A stretch of DNA of 64,000 nucleotides from Bidens hawaiensis (GCA_021521415.1 JAIQDT010000839.1:124001-188000); one strand, 5' to 3'. Shown: positions 10,550 to 23,287, counted from the stretch's first letter. Notes: generated by a model from the letters alone, not told the origin. A program made the numbers and translations.

Positions 10550-12220
10550 GTCTAGCAATTTGTGTAATTTATACTTGTATGCTTTGCTGTAAACTTGTAA
10601 TTTATGCATGAGCATATAACTCTTATATAATATCATGATATCCCAGTGAAAACCAAGTCTTGAACTTAATGATTGTATATATATATTTTTTCATTCAAAG
10701 GTTCAACAATGTTAGGTTGGTTTTATATTTTCCACTTGGTAATAAGTATGAGATATGTGGTACCAAACATGATTCGAGTTATTTATGGTGGCTTGTTTTT
10801 TGTTGTCAACTTAAATAATTGGTCCACTTTTGTTGGTTTTCCTATGTCAAATAAAATTATAACTTACATTAGGAATAAGGGATAGGAACGTTTTCTTTTT
10901 AACTATAACCAAAAAGACATTACATATAGAGGATCGTGACGATGTAAAAGTTAAAAAAAAACTGAACAAAGTAAATAACTTCACATTACTTTTATAAAAC
11001 ATAAATATTCAATTCGAACCTACAATCATTCAGTTAATAACTGACGGATATACCACTGAGCTACAAGATATTCATTCTTTTAAAATTATAACGCCAATTG
11101 TCTTAAAGCATTCACAATAGCTTACCCATAACCATTCCCCATCTATAAATTTTAAGAAAGAAAATGAAAAAAAAAATGTGTTATTTGACTTGTACATCAG
11201 ATTTTCCATCTCCATGTCAATCCTCCCAAACTTTTAGGGGAAACCGCCTTACTCCCCCATATTATTTTTTTAAATATTTTTTTAAGTGTATTGTGAGTGA
11301 AAGAAAGCCTTTTGAGTATTGATATACAACGAAGATCACACTCTGCTCTAACTTAAAATTAGGATAGAGTTAGGTAACACACAAAACTCTAGTAACATGG
11401 AAGTAGTATTGATATACAACGAAGATCACACTCTGCTCTAACTTAAAATTAGGATAGAGTTAGGTAACACACAAAACTTTAGTAACATGGAAGTAGCATG
11501 CTTCACTTCCTATATATAATATATACCTTATGCTTTTATGACTATAAACATCAAACTGTTGGTCCAATCTTCTTAGTTTGTCTGATGTAAAAAAAATAAG
11601 TAATATCTATTATTATTATTTTTAACAGCTAAATGTTGCACTTAAAGGGATTAAATAATTGACCGCATATTTTAAACTGTCACCACCTTCCCACCCTACC
11701 AAAGTGGAAATGGCAAGTAATTTTTATAATTTGTATTACACTTAAGGAATAGCAAATAGTGGTTCATGACAATATGAAACGTAGAAAGACTACATTCTGA
11801 AAAATAGAAGAAGAGTAAATTGCATTTATATTTGTTGATTATAAGCAGTAATATATCTTTAATAAAATTATACATATAGCAATGCTAACGAGTAGCCGAG
11901 CCAAGCTATGATTAATCTCGAGCCCAAATCAAATTTTAAATAGATTAAAAAGCTGAGCTCGGCTAATTTGTTTTTATTTATAAAATTGGCCAATTTGACA
12001 TGAGCCATTACATTGTTAAAACTCAAAAGAAAGAAAATGACTTCATGGGAAAATAATGATGAAGGGTTGGATTAAAAAACTAAAAGTCTTTTATTCGGGC
12101 TATAAATCATCAAAAGTAGAGGTTAACTTTTAAAAAAAATTCAAGCCACAAACTAATTTAAATTCAGTATCATATTCAAATTCGCAATCATACATATGAA
12201 GAAGTGAAGAACCTAAACAC
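10550..12220. other. Spacer with a 90-bp duplication
   Basis: There is no gene. 11315-11404 and 11405-11494 are two adjacent copies of a 90-bp unit differing at about one base, so the duplication is recent. On the minus strand at about 11022-11075 there is a tRNA-like relic, described separately. Confidence 0.7.
11015..11075 (-). ncRNA. Degenerate tRNA-like sequence (pol III A and B boxes)
   Basis: On the minus strand TAGCTCAGTGGTA (A box / D arm) is followed about 35 bases later by GGTTCGAAT (B box / T loop). A stem-loop TCAGT..ACTGA stands where the anticodon arm should be. The acceptor and T stems do not pair well, so this is a decayed tRNA or the head of a tRNA-derived SINE, not a working tRNA gene. 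Confidence 0.4.
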
Positions 12221-12223
12221 TAA

Positions 12224-12607
12224 GGTGCTGTTTGTTTTTCAGAGGTAAAATGTCAGAAGACTGCGAAACCACATCTGCCAACATCTGTAGCAGAAGAGAT
12301 GGACCAAAACTCTGCAGTCTGTAACAAGAAGATTGTTTGTTTTTTAACATCTGCAGACTGCTAAAATAAGCTGATAATAATAATTTCTCTTTTGTTAGCA
12401 AATTAGCAATGGCATGAGTGAAACATACATATTAATTGATCAACAACATTATTAAACAACTTCAATCTGAATCAAAAGAATAACAAATCAATACATAAAC
12501 TATAAATCAATTAATAAGCATTCAATCTCCATCAGGTACTGTGTTCCGGTAAGTCAACGAAGAAGAAGATGACGTTGACTTCTTTCAATTCAGCACTGGA
12601 AGAAACA

Positions 12608-12674
<67 letters not shown>

Positions 12675-13100
12675 GTTTCTATTTGGTCCTTACTGTATGA
12701 ATACAGTCGGAATGCACCAGAGGAGGTAGAAAGGCGGCGGCAGGGTTGCAGCGGTGGGGCGGCGGCGCTGAAGCAGTGGAGCGACGGGGTTGCAGTGGTG
12801 GGGGAGTAGGGCGGCAGTGGAGCAACGGGGTTCGGTGGGGGAGTTGGGCGGCAGTGGAGAGAGGAGGGGATTAGGGTTTGGGAGTTCTGATGGAATAAGA
12901 AGAATGATGGAAAGAAATTGGGTTAGAAGAGGTGAGAAGTAGCAATACCAACACTTCTGGGAGAAGAGGGCGCGCAGACGTTTTTTAATGAAACGTCTTC
13001 GAAAAAACAAACAAACTGCAGAGCCCAACGTCTGCGCGTCCTCTTCTCAGTGCAGACAAAAGAGGTGAAGAAGTGCTTCTGAGGAAAAACAAACAGCACC
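12224..13100. mobile_element. Non-autonomous PIF/Harbinger-type element
   Basis: Terminal inverted repeats read GGTGCTGTTTGTTTTTC at both ends, with a 3-bp duplication TAA at 12221-12223 and 13101-13103, the target choice of PIF/Harbinger transposons. The element is 877 bp and has no transposase. It holds a long ATT microsatellite and a GC-rich stretch (12720-12890) that on the minus strand resembles a host gene leader (AAACCCTAATCCCC, then Pro/Ala-rich reading). Close to the right end, 12968-12985 and 13027-13047 form an extra inverted pair around CGTCTGCGCG. Confidence 0.8.
12608..12672. repeat. (ATT)n microsatellite
   Basis: About 21 uninterrupted ATT units inside the Harbinger-type element. 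Confidence 0.95.
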
Positions 13101-13103
13101 TAA

Positions 13104-14536
13104 TTTGGGCATGTGTTGCACATGCGTGAATGGCTCAACGTGTGTGCTCATGATACTTATGCTTTGTAGTCACCTTTTGGTTATATTTCATGTCAGCAAC
13201 GGTCGATGTCATGGTCTCATAGGGGTGATTCTAGACCTACCAAACAAAATTAAAAATTGAACTAATTTCCATATTAAAATTGTTGCTTCAAATTGAATGA
13301 ATCAGTTTAAGTTTGATTAGGAGGGTAAACATTTCATAATGTTCTATCAGCTATTTAAGACCAAATTGTTAAAAAGTTGCTTGAATCAAGTCGAGCTTAA
13401 ATGAACTCAAGCCTAAAAAAACAGGCCCAAGACCAAGCCTAAAAACAAGTTCATTTAATAAACGGACCTAAGACTGAGCTTCACTTATTGAGCTTGAGTA
13501 CGCTCGCAAGTCCATACAAACCAGTTATTTATATAATTTTACTTAATATACTACATTTGTATAACTTTAGTTATTACTATACAAAGAATTGTGATAAAGT
13601 AATTTAAATGACATATATGTTAAATATAAAAATTATAATTATGAATATGCATAAAAAATATGATAAATGTTTATATTTTTTAAAACTGAAAAAGGCTTCA
13701 ACCTAAAATTAATAAGGCCAATAGCCCACTCTCAGATTAAGTTTTATAACTTCTAAACATTTTCCTTCACACTTTTCTCACCTGCCATGTTGTAAGGCTT
13801 GTCATATTAAGTCGAAATTCAATAGTTGTAGTTATTAGGAATTGGCATCTTCGTTTAGCTGCACTATACAATATCTACTTCTACAAGGTATGGTTTTCTT
13901 AGGGGTGTTAGTCGTTTTAGGTTGACGGATTAACGGGTTGACATGTTCATTGTTCAACCTGAATAAGACCTATCTTTTATTTGTTTCAAAATTGTTAATC
14001 CTACAACACGACATATTTAAGAGCATTCTCAGCCCGTTCCCTATCCCTATCTCTAGAATTATACTAAAAAACACTACATTTATCTCTTCTATTCAATTAA
14101 ATAATACTTTTTTTATACCTTTATCATTACAGTTTTCTCTCTTCACCCTATAATTTACAACAAATCACTATCTTTTCCCCAAACTACTTTATTTCTTTGA
14201 ACAACCAAATGAGAAACTATTAAAAACCAACGAACTAGCAAGAAGATAGAACCTCAAATACCCAATGTAAATAAAACAAAGAGAAAATTCAAAATAGGGA
14301 TAAATCGATGCAAAGTCATAGGACAAAACCTTTTACCTTCCCAATGCAGACTACTGGCTCTGTGAAGATGGACTTTAAATAGATATTTGGGCCGAATACC
14401 TGGGCCAAACCATGCATATAAGCAGGACCCCAGGCTGCCAAAAGAACTGTTAAACGGAATCTTGAGCCTAACTCTGAATGAAATCTTGGGCCACTGAAAA
14501 ATATCTTTTTGTTCAAACGGAAAATACAGAACACAT
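13104..14536. other. Spacer with repeat fragments
   Basis: There is no gene. 14018-14160 resembles the sequence that flanks the Helitron at 18391-18454 and 19312-19370 (a shared 'gagcattct...' block and TTTATACCTTTATCATTACA). It is an undisturbed copy of the same dispersed repeat. Confidence 0.6.
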
Positions 14537-14544
14537 ACTTCAAC

Positions 14545-14893
14545 TAGAGGTGCACAAAAAAACCGGGTCCGGACCCGACCCGGCGATTCCTACCCAGAAC
14601 CAGACCCGATCCTACCCTACCCGCAGGTATAGACCGGGTCTTGGGTTTCCCTCTGAAAGCGGAACCGGAACCGGAACCGACCTGGACCCGGTGGAACTGG
14701 TTCCACCAATACCCGGTCAAAACCCGGCTGTACCCTACCCGAAACCTGAAAAAACCTGATGGAACCGGTCAAAACCCGGTCAAATACCCGACTATACCCG
14801 GAACCGGTTCCTACCCGGACCCGATTTTGACTTTTGTTGACTATACCCGGTTCCGGTTCCGGTTCCTAAGAATACCTAGTTTGTGCATCTCTA
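14545..14893. mobile_element. hAT-type MITE
   Basis: 349 bp. Ends are TAGAGGTGCACAAA and its inverse TTTGTGCATCTCTA. An 8-bp target duplication ACTTCAAC lies at 14537-14544 and 14894-14901. Both are hallmarks of hAT transposons. The interior is built of ACCCGG / CCGGAACCGG words and has no coding capacity. Confidence 0.88.
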
Positions 14894-16150
14894 ACTTCAA
14901 CGACTCAACGAGTGGTGTGGTGGCCATTCTCTCTACATTTTCGTGAATTTGGTCATATGTGAATTGTGAAGTATGAACTTATATATTATTACCTTACCAA
15001 ATATCATATGTGCTACTAGCATTTCAAAGGTTGAAGTTCATTGAACGAAATAACTTCAGTTGTTCCATTTATGCGTTCAATTTAGCTTTCAGTATGGATT
15101 CATGTATCTTTTAGACAAAGGTGCCACATTACTAGGGGGCACTATAGCTCGTGACTTAAAAGAACTTTTGACTTCAGATATAATTTATGTTTTTTTATAT
15201 ATAAACGAGATTTTATCCCCTGTATTATGGGGGTTGTTTTACATTATTCGTTTTTAATATTTATATATGTATATTTGGATTTTAATTTTATTTATTATAA
15301 GAAAGTAAAAAATTAATATACTTGAGATTTGATGATAAAATGGTTTCACAAATAAATGATATGTTATAATCCGGTTTAAAAGCTATCTGGGTTTGGTGAT
15401 ACCCATTACCCGTTTATTTTCTTTATATAAAATTGTTTCTTAATTATAAATAATATTTTTTTTTGTAAATAAAATAGGATATTAATTTTTAGTATATCCC
15501 TATTTTATAGGATTTTCATATCAAATATTTTATGAGATTAATTTTTAATATAATGAGATGTTATAACCCGTTTAAGAGCTATCTGGGTTTGGTGAGAACT
15601 TTACCCGTGAATTCGGGTCAAATGCGTGAGAAATCTTCATTTACAAATAAAGCAATCTGATGGTTTGAGAGAATGGTTGTTTTACATTTTTCGTTTTTTA
15701 ATATTTATTTTTTGAATTTTAATTTTCTTTATTGTAAGAAAGTTAATAATATACTTAGGATTTGATAATGAAAGGGTTTCATAAATAAATGATATGTTAT
15801 AACCCGTTTAAAAACTATCTGGATTTGGTGACCCATGACCCGCTTATGTTTTTTACTATAAAATTGTTTATTAATTATATATAATATCTTTTTCTTTTTA
15901 GATTGGATATTAAATTTTAGTATAACCCTATCTTATAAGATTTTCATATCAAATAATTAGTAAGATTAATTTTTAATTTAATGAGATGTTATAACTCGTT
16001 TAAGAGCTTCTTGTTTTGGTAAGACCCATACCCATGAATTTCGGTTAAAGGCCTCCATTTAAAAATCAATCAATTTTGTGGCTTCCATAAAAGAGGGGAG
16101 CGACCGCATCGCGACACGTAGGATTTTAGGGGTTTCGTTTATATATATTA

Positions 16151-16931
16151 CTAGATTTTATCCCCCGTATTACGGGGGTTATTTTACACCATTCGTTTTT
16201 AATATATATATATATATAGGGTAAGGATCCTAAGAGAACCATTGGCAAATTGAGAACTTTGATAACCATTTTGGACTACTAAAAAAAACCTCTAAAAAAA
16301 TATTTAAAAAATTATTAAAAAAAACAAAAATTTTAAAAAAGTAAAAAAACCAAAATTCTTATATTTCATTCCGGTTTCATTAAAAAAACGAATTTTTTTT
16401 TCTTTTTAATTCGTATTATACCTATACACATATGTATACTTTCATTTAATTTATAGTTATATAATGTACACATATGTACATTATCATTTACCTTAAATTA
16501 TACATATGTGTATAGAAAAAAACATGTGTGTACATATTATACATATATGTATAATAAAAAAAACCGATTTTTTTAATTCATATTATATCTATACACATAT
16601 GTATACTTTCATTTAATCTCTACTTACGTAATGTACACATATGTACATTATCATTTACCTTAAATTATACATATGTGTATAGGAAAAAACATGTGTGTAC
16701 ATATATGTACATATTATACATATATGTATAATTTAGCTAAACCGAGAAATTTTTTTTTTTATGTTTTTTTTGGAAACTGGGATGATAAATAAGAACTTTG
16801 GTTTTTTTACTTTTTTTTATTTTTGTGTTTTTTGTTGTTTTATGATTTTTTTTTTATTTTTGGATTTTTTGTGGTCCAAAATGGTTTTCATAGTTCTCAA
16901 TTCCCAAAAAGTTCTCACATGATCCTGATCC

Positions 16932-16962
<31 letters not shown>

Positions 16963-17861
16963 GTGTGTGTGTATTTGGATTTTAATTTTATTTTTTGTAA
17001 GAAAGTTAATGATTAATATAATTGAGGTTTGATGATAAAATGGTTTCATAAATAAATGATATTTTATAACCCGGTTTAAAAACTATCTGGGTTTGTGATA
17101 CCCATTACCCGTTTATTTTCTTTATTGTAAAATTGTTTCTTAATAATAAATAATATATTTTTTTAAATAAAATAGGATATTAATTTTTAGTATATCCCTA
17201 TTTTATAGGATTTTCATATCAAATATTTGATGAGATTAATTTTTAATAATGAAATGTTATAATCCATTTAAAAGCTATCTGAGTTTGATGAGACACTTAC
17301 CCGTGAATTCGGGTCAAATGCGTGAGAAACCTTCATTTACAAATAAAGCAATCTGATGGCTTGAGAGAATTATTGTTTTACGTTTTTCGTTTTTTAATAT
17401 TTTTTTTTTTGGATTTTAATTTTCTTTATTGTTAGAAAGTTAATAATATACTTAGGGTTTGATGATGAAAGGGTTTCATAAATAAATTATATGTTATAAC
17501 CCGTTTAAAAGCTATCTGGATTTGGTGACCTATGACCCGCTTATGTTTTTTACTATAAAATTGTTTATTAATTATAAATAATATCTTTTTCTTTTTAAAT
17601 TGGATATTAAATTTTGATATATCCCTATTTTATAGGATTTTCATATCAAATAATTGATAAGATTAATTTTTAATTTAATGAGATGTTATAACCCGTTTAA
17701 GAGCTATCTGGTTTTTGTAATACTCATACCAATGAATTTTGGTTAAATCAATGAGAGACCTCCATTTAAAAATCAAGTAATCTGGTGACTTCCATAAAAT
17801 GGGGGAGCGACCACATCGGGACACGTAGGATTTTAGGGGTTTCATTTATATATATTATAGA
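16151..17861 (-). mobile_element. Helitron 'b', inserted in Helitron 'a'
   Basis: On the minus strand it starts TCTATAATATATATAAATG (17861 downwards) after an A. It ends with the hairpin CCCCCGTAATACGGGGG, then ATAAAATCTAG (CTAG at 16154-16151) before a T. That is the A|T insertion site and 3' structure of Helitrons. It is the same family as Helitron a, with the same two-subunit interior, and is 1711 bp including the MITE at 16213-16940. It is non-autonomous. Confidence 0.75.
16213..16940. mobile_element. Long-TIR MITE in a TA tract
   Basis: The left end (TATAGGGTAAGGATCC, later GAGAACTTTGATAACC) and the right end (GGATCATGTGAGAAC when inverted) form imperfect inverted repeats of about 65 bp reaching the shared CATTTTGGAC. 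It is flanked by (TA)n, so the exact duplication cannot be read. The interior holds two copies of a 167-bp unit rich in ACACATATGTATA palindromes (about 16390-16735). Confidence 0.7.
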
Positions 17862-18048
17862 TAGATTTTAATCAAATATGTAAATATCCTTAAATAGGCA
17901 AACTCCAAATATTATAATTTGTATTTATATTCGGGTGTTTGAGGCACCTCGATTTCGTTAAACTCCATCCACCTCTAATACCCTCAATATCCTTACTTAA
18001 CACGTATGTGAATATTAATTAACACGCATATAAAAACTCTATTTGGTA

Positions 18049-18377
18049 GGCAAAGTATAGAATGAAAACCCATTTGAGTTGTGAAAACCCGTGAAAACCC
18101 TATGTAACATCGTTTTTTTTTGTTACATGTAATATATGTTGTTACATTTAATACAAAACATTGAAAACATAAAAAAAATGTTTTGCTATTTTTTTACATT
18201 TTTTTACTAATTTTTATATATGTTTTAAGGAGAGAGAAAATGTAAATTAACTTTTATATTTTTTTTATTAACTTCAATTGTAGAGCATAAGATTTAATCT
18301 TTAATTACAAACATGTGGTTGAGAATGAGTTTCTAAAGTTTTCACAACTCAAGTGGGTTTTTATTTTAACCTAACCC
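18049..18377. mobile_element. Mutator-like MITE
   Basis: A direct repeat CTATTTGGTA flanks the element (18039-18048 and 18378-18387), fitting the 9-bp class of Mutator duplications. Inside, the left end carries AAAACCCATTTGAGTTGTG and the right end carries its inverse with one change. 329 bp, no coding content. Confidence 0.7.
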
Positions 18378-18454
18378 CTATTTGGTATTAGAGCATTCTT
18401 AGTAGATCCTCTATTTTTATAATTATATTACAAATCACTATATTTTCTCTCTTA

Positions 18455-19311
18455 TCTATACTATATATAAAGCATGAGTGAGTGACCTCTTAAATTTTAA
18501 AATGTACCAAACTTACTGATTTAAGTACAAATCATAATGCTTAAGTTTAAGACGTTTTATAGACAATATTGTCTTTTAACAATTTTGTCTTTTAGCAAAA
18601 TCATATATATTGATTTTAATTTATTAAAAAATAATTATAAGTTTAGTCCTTTAACTTTAATCACATTTTGTTAATTTATTGAATAGTTACATACTTACAT
18701 ATATACCCCTTATTTTAAACGACCTACCCCCACGACGTTTAAACGCTTATAACCTTTTCGCACGTTAATATTTTTTAAAAAAACATTATGTCATAAAAAC
18801 GAGTATTTTATTCTCTTTAATTTGAGCGTGATATTGTCATACTTTTCTCATCTTATAAACTTAATGTGTTACGTGATTACCATTAGGGACCGTCAAACGG
18901 GTTGGGCGGGTTCGTCCGTTTGGGTCATGGGTCGAAAAGGTTAAGGTTGGAATGGGTTGATACAAAAAAGATTAATTTGGTTTGGGTCAGGTTGGGATGG
19001 GTTCGGGTCGAAAGGGGTCAAGTCAAAAGAGATTTCGGGTTAAAACAGTGTTAGGCGGGACGGGTTGCTGGTAAAGACGCGATCAATTTAGCTTTATGTG
19101 CACACCGACACCTAATTGTGCACCTACAGTCGTTGTGTGACATGCTTACTGATACGGGTTAAGCTTCCAATGCCACATTACGAGCATAATATCGTTGGGT
19201 TACGTTCGCATTGTTGTGAAGTCATGCACATACTGAAACGGCAACACCGGTTACACATTCGATGTCATGTTTGCGTGCATCCCTCGCCGCATTGCGCGCG
19301 CACCCAGCTAG
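18455..19311 (+). mobile_element. Non-autonomous Helitron
   Basis: 857 bp. It starts TCTATACTATATATAAAGC after an A (18454) and ends with a GC-rich stem (CGCCGCATTGCGCGCG) and CTAG (19308-19311) before a T. The flanks join to give a sequence like the uninterrupted repeat at 14018-14160. The open frame at 19116-19322 has no recognisable domain and overruns the element end. Confidence 0.65.
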
Positions 19312-19713
19312 TTTTTAATTAAATGTTTCTTTTATACCTTTATCATTACATTTTCTTTCTCCTTCACTCACAACCACTTTAAAACGTATTTATAAGCGGT
19401 AAACGGTGTTTCTTCACTTTTTATGATTCGTTTTTACATAATATTAAAAATCCACTACTAGTTGTGCTTAAAAATCTAGCCAACTGTTGATTCACATTAC
19501 TTCCATGGTTTGGAATTAGCAAACCAAACTTTTTAACATTAAAAATCATTACATATCGATCATAGGAAGTATGTGGCAAAAATACAATCAAACACAAACG
19601 AAAAGTAAAACAAGAACATGATATTTACACGGTTTGATCAATTTAACCTACATCCATGATTTACAATTAGGGTTTCTTTTATTACTTAATCACAATAAAA
19701 AGACTACAACACA
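19312..19713. other. Spacer between the Helitron and the solo LTR
   Basis: There is no gene. The first about 60 bases continue the dispersed repeat that the Helitron interrupted, and the rest is unremarkable AT-rich sequence. Confidence 0.5.
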
Positions 19714-19718
19714 ATAGA

Positions 19719-21376
19719 TGTAACATCTCTAAAATTTTGAGAAAAATATGTCAAGATTGGAAGTCCATGGACTTAAAATGAAAAAATCTGAAACTTTAAT
19801 TCCTTTGCGCGACGCGAAGGAATTGGACTCAACACTTCGCGCTACGAGAAGTAACCGTGTCTTTGAATGACACGTGGCAACACATCATAGGACACGTGTC
19901 ACCACGTGGTGACACGTGGCAGGTCTAGTGGTCAACTCACCAAACCTATAAGTCCACTTCGCGCGACACGAATGGATGCTTTGTGCTACACGAAGGTCAA
20001 GAAATATCAAAGGCGGCTTGTTAGGCATTCGCGCTACGCAAACGAAAAGGTTAATGGTTCTTCGCACTAAGCGAATGAGCACTTTTCGTTCCTATAAATA
20101 GGTGGCCATAGGATGAATTCTCATTCGTCCAACCAGTCTCTGATCACACATATAACCTCGAAATACGTGCCACGATCCCAACATTCAGAGGTGCTCGTTT
20201 TCTCGAAGTGCGTGTAAGTAGTAAAACCTCTGTCGGTTTATTTCTTTCAATTTCTTGACGATAAGTAGAAGTGTTGCTCGCACCAATCTTAAGCATTTCA
20301 TATAACAAACCATACAAGGTAAGGGGATGTAGCACAAGTGAAATGAAGATTTCATAAAACGAGGTTATAGATGGAATATTATTTCTTTATCTTATATACA
20401 GATTTTATAATGTTTCTTATGAAAGAAAAAACCTGATACATATGCATTTTTCATGAAGAAGAAACGTAGTGAATAAATAATAAACAAAAAAAGGACAAAA
20501 GGCCCTTATGTTTTATAAAAGAAATGATATCAAGGTAAATGTTATGCGAACAGACTAAAGGTCTGAAGCTAGATCGTTGATCTAGTATTTATAAAAGGTT
20601 ATTCTCGTACTATAGGTCCGAGGTAACAAGAAGCATAAATCAGTGAGACACACTGATCTAGAATAAAGGTGAATGCGCTTAAACTCTTTACAAGCAAAAT
20701 TTTATAATGAGTCTTGCAAATGTTTACATGGGATTATGTATCCATAAAACATTATAAACAAAGGTAATCGCTGGCCCTCAGGCTATCGTATACGTTTGTT
20801 TGGATCCTTACATATGTGGGTGGTGGGCACACTGCACCACACTTGATAATGCCTTCGCCACGTTTGGCCGGACCTAAGTAATGTCCGAGAGGGGATTATC
20901 TTGTGTATATTGGTAGTTGCTAAGTTCTCGATGTTGTGGTATTCGCTGAGTGGTTTTGAGTATAACTGGAGTTTATAATAGTAATTCAGACTTTCAGAAC
21001 TTGGTTATTTCTTAAACCACGTTGGGCCGAGGCTTACGATGTCTCGAGGGGATAATTGAGTATCAAAATGTTTTGTGTCAACGTGTTCACCAGCATGTGT
21101 TGCCGACGTATTTATAAATTGTTTTGCAGGTAATCAAGAATAGGTGATTGAAGATGATAACTAGCCATTAGACGATTGGATGGCTCAGATAGAGTTTTTG
21201 ATATTAAAATAATTCCAATATCTTTTGTACCAACCAACGGGTGTTTAATTCTCGTCTTTTGAAATATAATAATATTTTAATCAAGTCTTCCGCTTTGCAA
21301 CCTTAAACTCTGTTATATCTACAAAACAGGTACCAACTTGTGATTGCACTCCTAGGCCCTAGATTGGGGTGCAACA
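19719..21376 (+). mobile_element. Solo LTR (gypsy/chromovirus-like)
   Basis: 1658 bp. It begins TGTAACATC and ends GGGGTGCAACA, and is flanked by the 5-bp duplication ATAGA (19714-19718 and 21377-21381). A TATA box lies at 20093-20100. Upstream of it, 19803-20080 carries several near-palindromic TTCGCGC-ACGCGAA-like words. The TGTAACA...GCAACA ends fit long chromovirus LTRs. With no internal region or second LTR, it is the product of LTR-LTR recombination. Confidence 0.85.
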
Positions 21377-21504
21377 ATAGATAAGTATATATATAGAGAC
21401 CTAATTAGGTTAACTAACCTAAATAATAAGAAAGCAAAACGAACCTTTCACCCTAAACTAAAATAGGCCCAAATAGTTTTCACCAAACCTATTAAAAAAG
21501 TAAG

Positions 21505-22202
21505 GATTACTCTATATAATAGTAACCAAGTTTTGAAATTGTTCCAATCATGTCATTTATAAAATATTTTGTTTTAATTAGGTCACTTAATTTTTATTTT
21601 TGTTCCAATCCTAGATATTTTACCTGGATAGCAGGTATCTATGTTTTTTTAAAAAAATTTTAATAGCATGGCATTGCAAAATATTTTTTAAAAAATTGAA
21701 AAAATTAGTAAAAATTGAGAAAAAAATAATTTTTTAAATTGAGAAAAATGGCAAAAAAAAAAGGTAGAATAACTTAAGTTATGGTTCTTTTTATAAAAAC
21801 CACCATTTTTTTAGAAATATTTAAAAAGATAGTTAGGTGATATTAAAATATTTAATAGTAGAATTATTAATTGCTTCGATACAAAAAAAGAACATATTAA
21901 TTACATTGTAATTTTTTGTTTTTTATTATTTTTACTTTTACTATTTTTCAGTTTTTTTTTCAACTTTTTCGCAATTTAAAAATTATTTTTCTCAAATTTT
22001 ACTAATTTTTTAATTTTTTAAAAAACATTATGCAATGCCAAATTATTTAAAAATAAAACAAAACCTAGATAACCTACTATATATATAAAATATCTAAGAT
22101 TGGAACAAAAAAGATACTTTATTGACCTGATTATAACAAAATTTTTATTAATGTCCAGATTGAAACAATTTTAAAATTTAATTACTATTCTATAGAGTAA
22201 TC
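21505..22202. mobile_element. Foldback element with TIRs of about 240 bp
   Basis: The left arm (GATTACTCTATATAATAGTA...) and the right arm (inverse reads GATTACTCTATAGAATAGTA) pair over roughly 240 bases, including TTGTTCCAATC and GCATGGCATTGCA. 698 bp, AT-rich, no ORF. I see no clear target duplication. The long TIR suggests Mutator-like ancestry. Confidence 0.65.
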
Positions 22203-22225
22203 ACAAAAAATGACGCACCTTATTA

Positions 22226-23287
22226 TCTATATATAGTAAAAGTGAAGTTTGGCGTCGTAGGGTGGATTTAGGTACTTCAATTAGAATTTGGTTTATGATA
22301 GATATTTGCGGATTGCAATCAATAGTGCAGTTGTGGTCGGGTGGCCTTCAAGTTGTTGATGTTACATGAATACCGGTTTCGTGCGTGGGTTCGAACCAGG
22401 TTTATGTTACGTGATTTAATTTTTTAATTTTGTTTTAATATCTGCTGGATGGCATTGTTCTTGGTAACTGAGGGTTTGGGTTTTGGTAATTACTACTTAA
22501 TAATTAGTATTTTGAATCGATAGAAATTACAATCTAAAGAGGTATTAATTTGAAAAGAAAAGAAGCAACCAACCAGATTAAAATTGATAGCTTGGGTTTG
22601 TCGAATAAAGTTAAGCAAGCAAGAAGGCAGTTTAAATACTTTAAGCAGGCAACCACATAGCTCTTGAGCTTTTACGGTTGAAGCCAGTATGAAAGACATT
22701 AGGAAGCAACTAGCTACCCTAGCAAGAGAATTTTTGAAGCAAGGCAAGTTGTTAACTTTGTTGAAGTCACCGGTTATAATACCAAGATTTCGGTTTATGT
22801 GGTCGGGTTTCCCAGTCGAGTAGGTAATCAAGTAAGAAAGTAATCAAAAGAGTTCTTAAAAAAATAATCAAGAACGTTTCTTGAAGAAAGAAAGAAAGTT
22901 TGTGGTGTTTGGTTATTTATTGGAGATTGCTTTCGCGATCGGGAATCAATTCTGTGTAATGCCTAATCGAGTCAAACTGTAATTGGAGAATTAGTGCTGT
23001 GGTGATTTGTAGTTGTTGTATAAGTTTTAAGTGACTCATTTATTAGCTGTTTATGGATATTATCGAGTCTCATTCTTCACAAACAAAATAACAAGAACTG
23101 GGTGATATTTTGATTCGCGTTCAATAAACGTTTCGGCTTCAGAAGCTCATGATCAGGCGATTAGCATAACAGTGCTATTATGGGTTTGTGTGCAACTACA
23201 TTCTCTGCATCTTTGTTGTTGCATACTCTCACCATCATAGTTCCTAAGTTTATCGTGTCCGGCGCAATGTGCCGGGTAAATAACTAG
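22226..23287 (+). mobile_element. Non-autonomous Helitron
   Basis: 1062 bp. It starts TCTATATATAGTAAAAGTG after an A (22225). It ends with the hairpin CCGGCGCAATGTGCCGG (23259-23275), 8 bases, then CTAG (23284-23287) before a T. The hairpin plus CTAG is the classic Helitron 3' end. No coding content. Confidence 0.78.

Larger units (their letters stand above)
15206..17865 (-). mobile_element. Helitron 'a', interrupted by Helitron 'b'
   Basis: On the minus strand the element would begin TCTA (17865-17862), continue at 16150 with TAATATATATAAACG, and finish near 15206 with a hairpin (CCCCCATAATACAGGGG) followed by a mutated CTAG (now CTCG) before a T. The pieces total 949 bp. Removing the inner element restores a 5' end matching that of Helitron b. 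Internally, two diverged subunits of about 440 bp are repeated. There is no RepHel gene, so the element is non-autonomous. Confidence 0.65.

Noticed and set aside
12690..13028. 112-codon Pro/Leu-rich minus-strand frame as a gene
   Set aside because: It lies inside the Harbinger-type element and runs across the subterminal inverted repeat. The GC-rich part is better seen as captured leader sequence.
19116..19322. 68-codon Cys/His-rich frame as a zinc-finger gene
   Set aside because: It overlaps the Helitron 3' end (CTAG at 19308-19311). The cysteines are irregular and no start context or neighbours support it.
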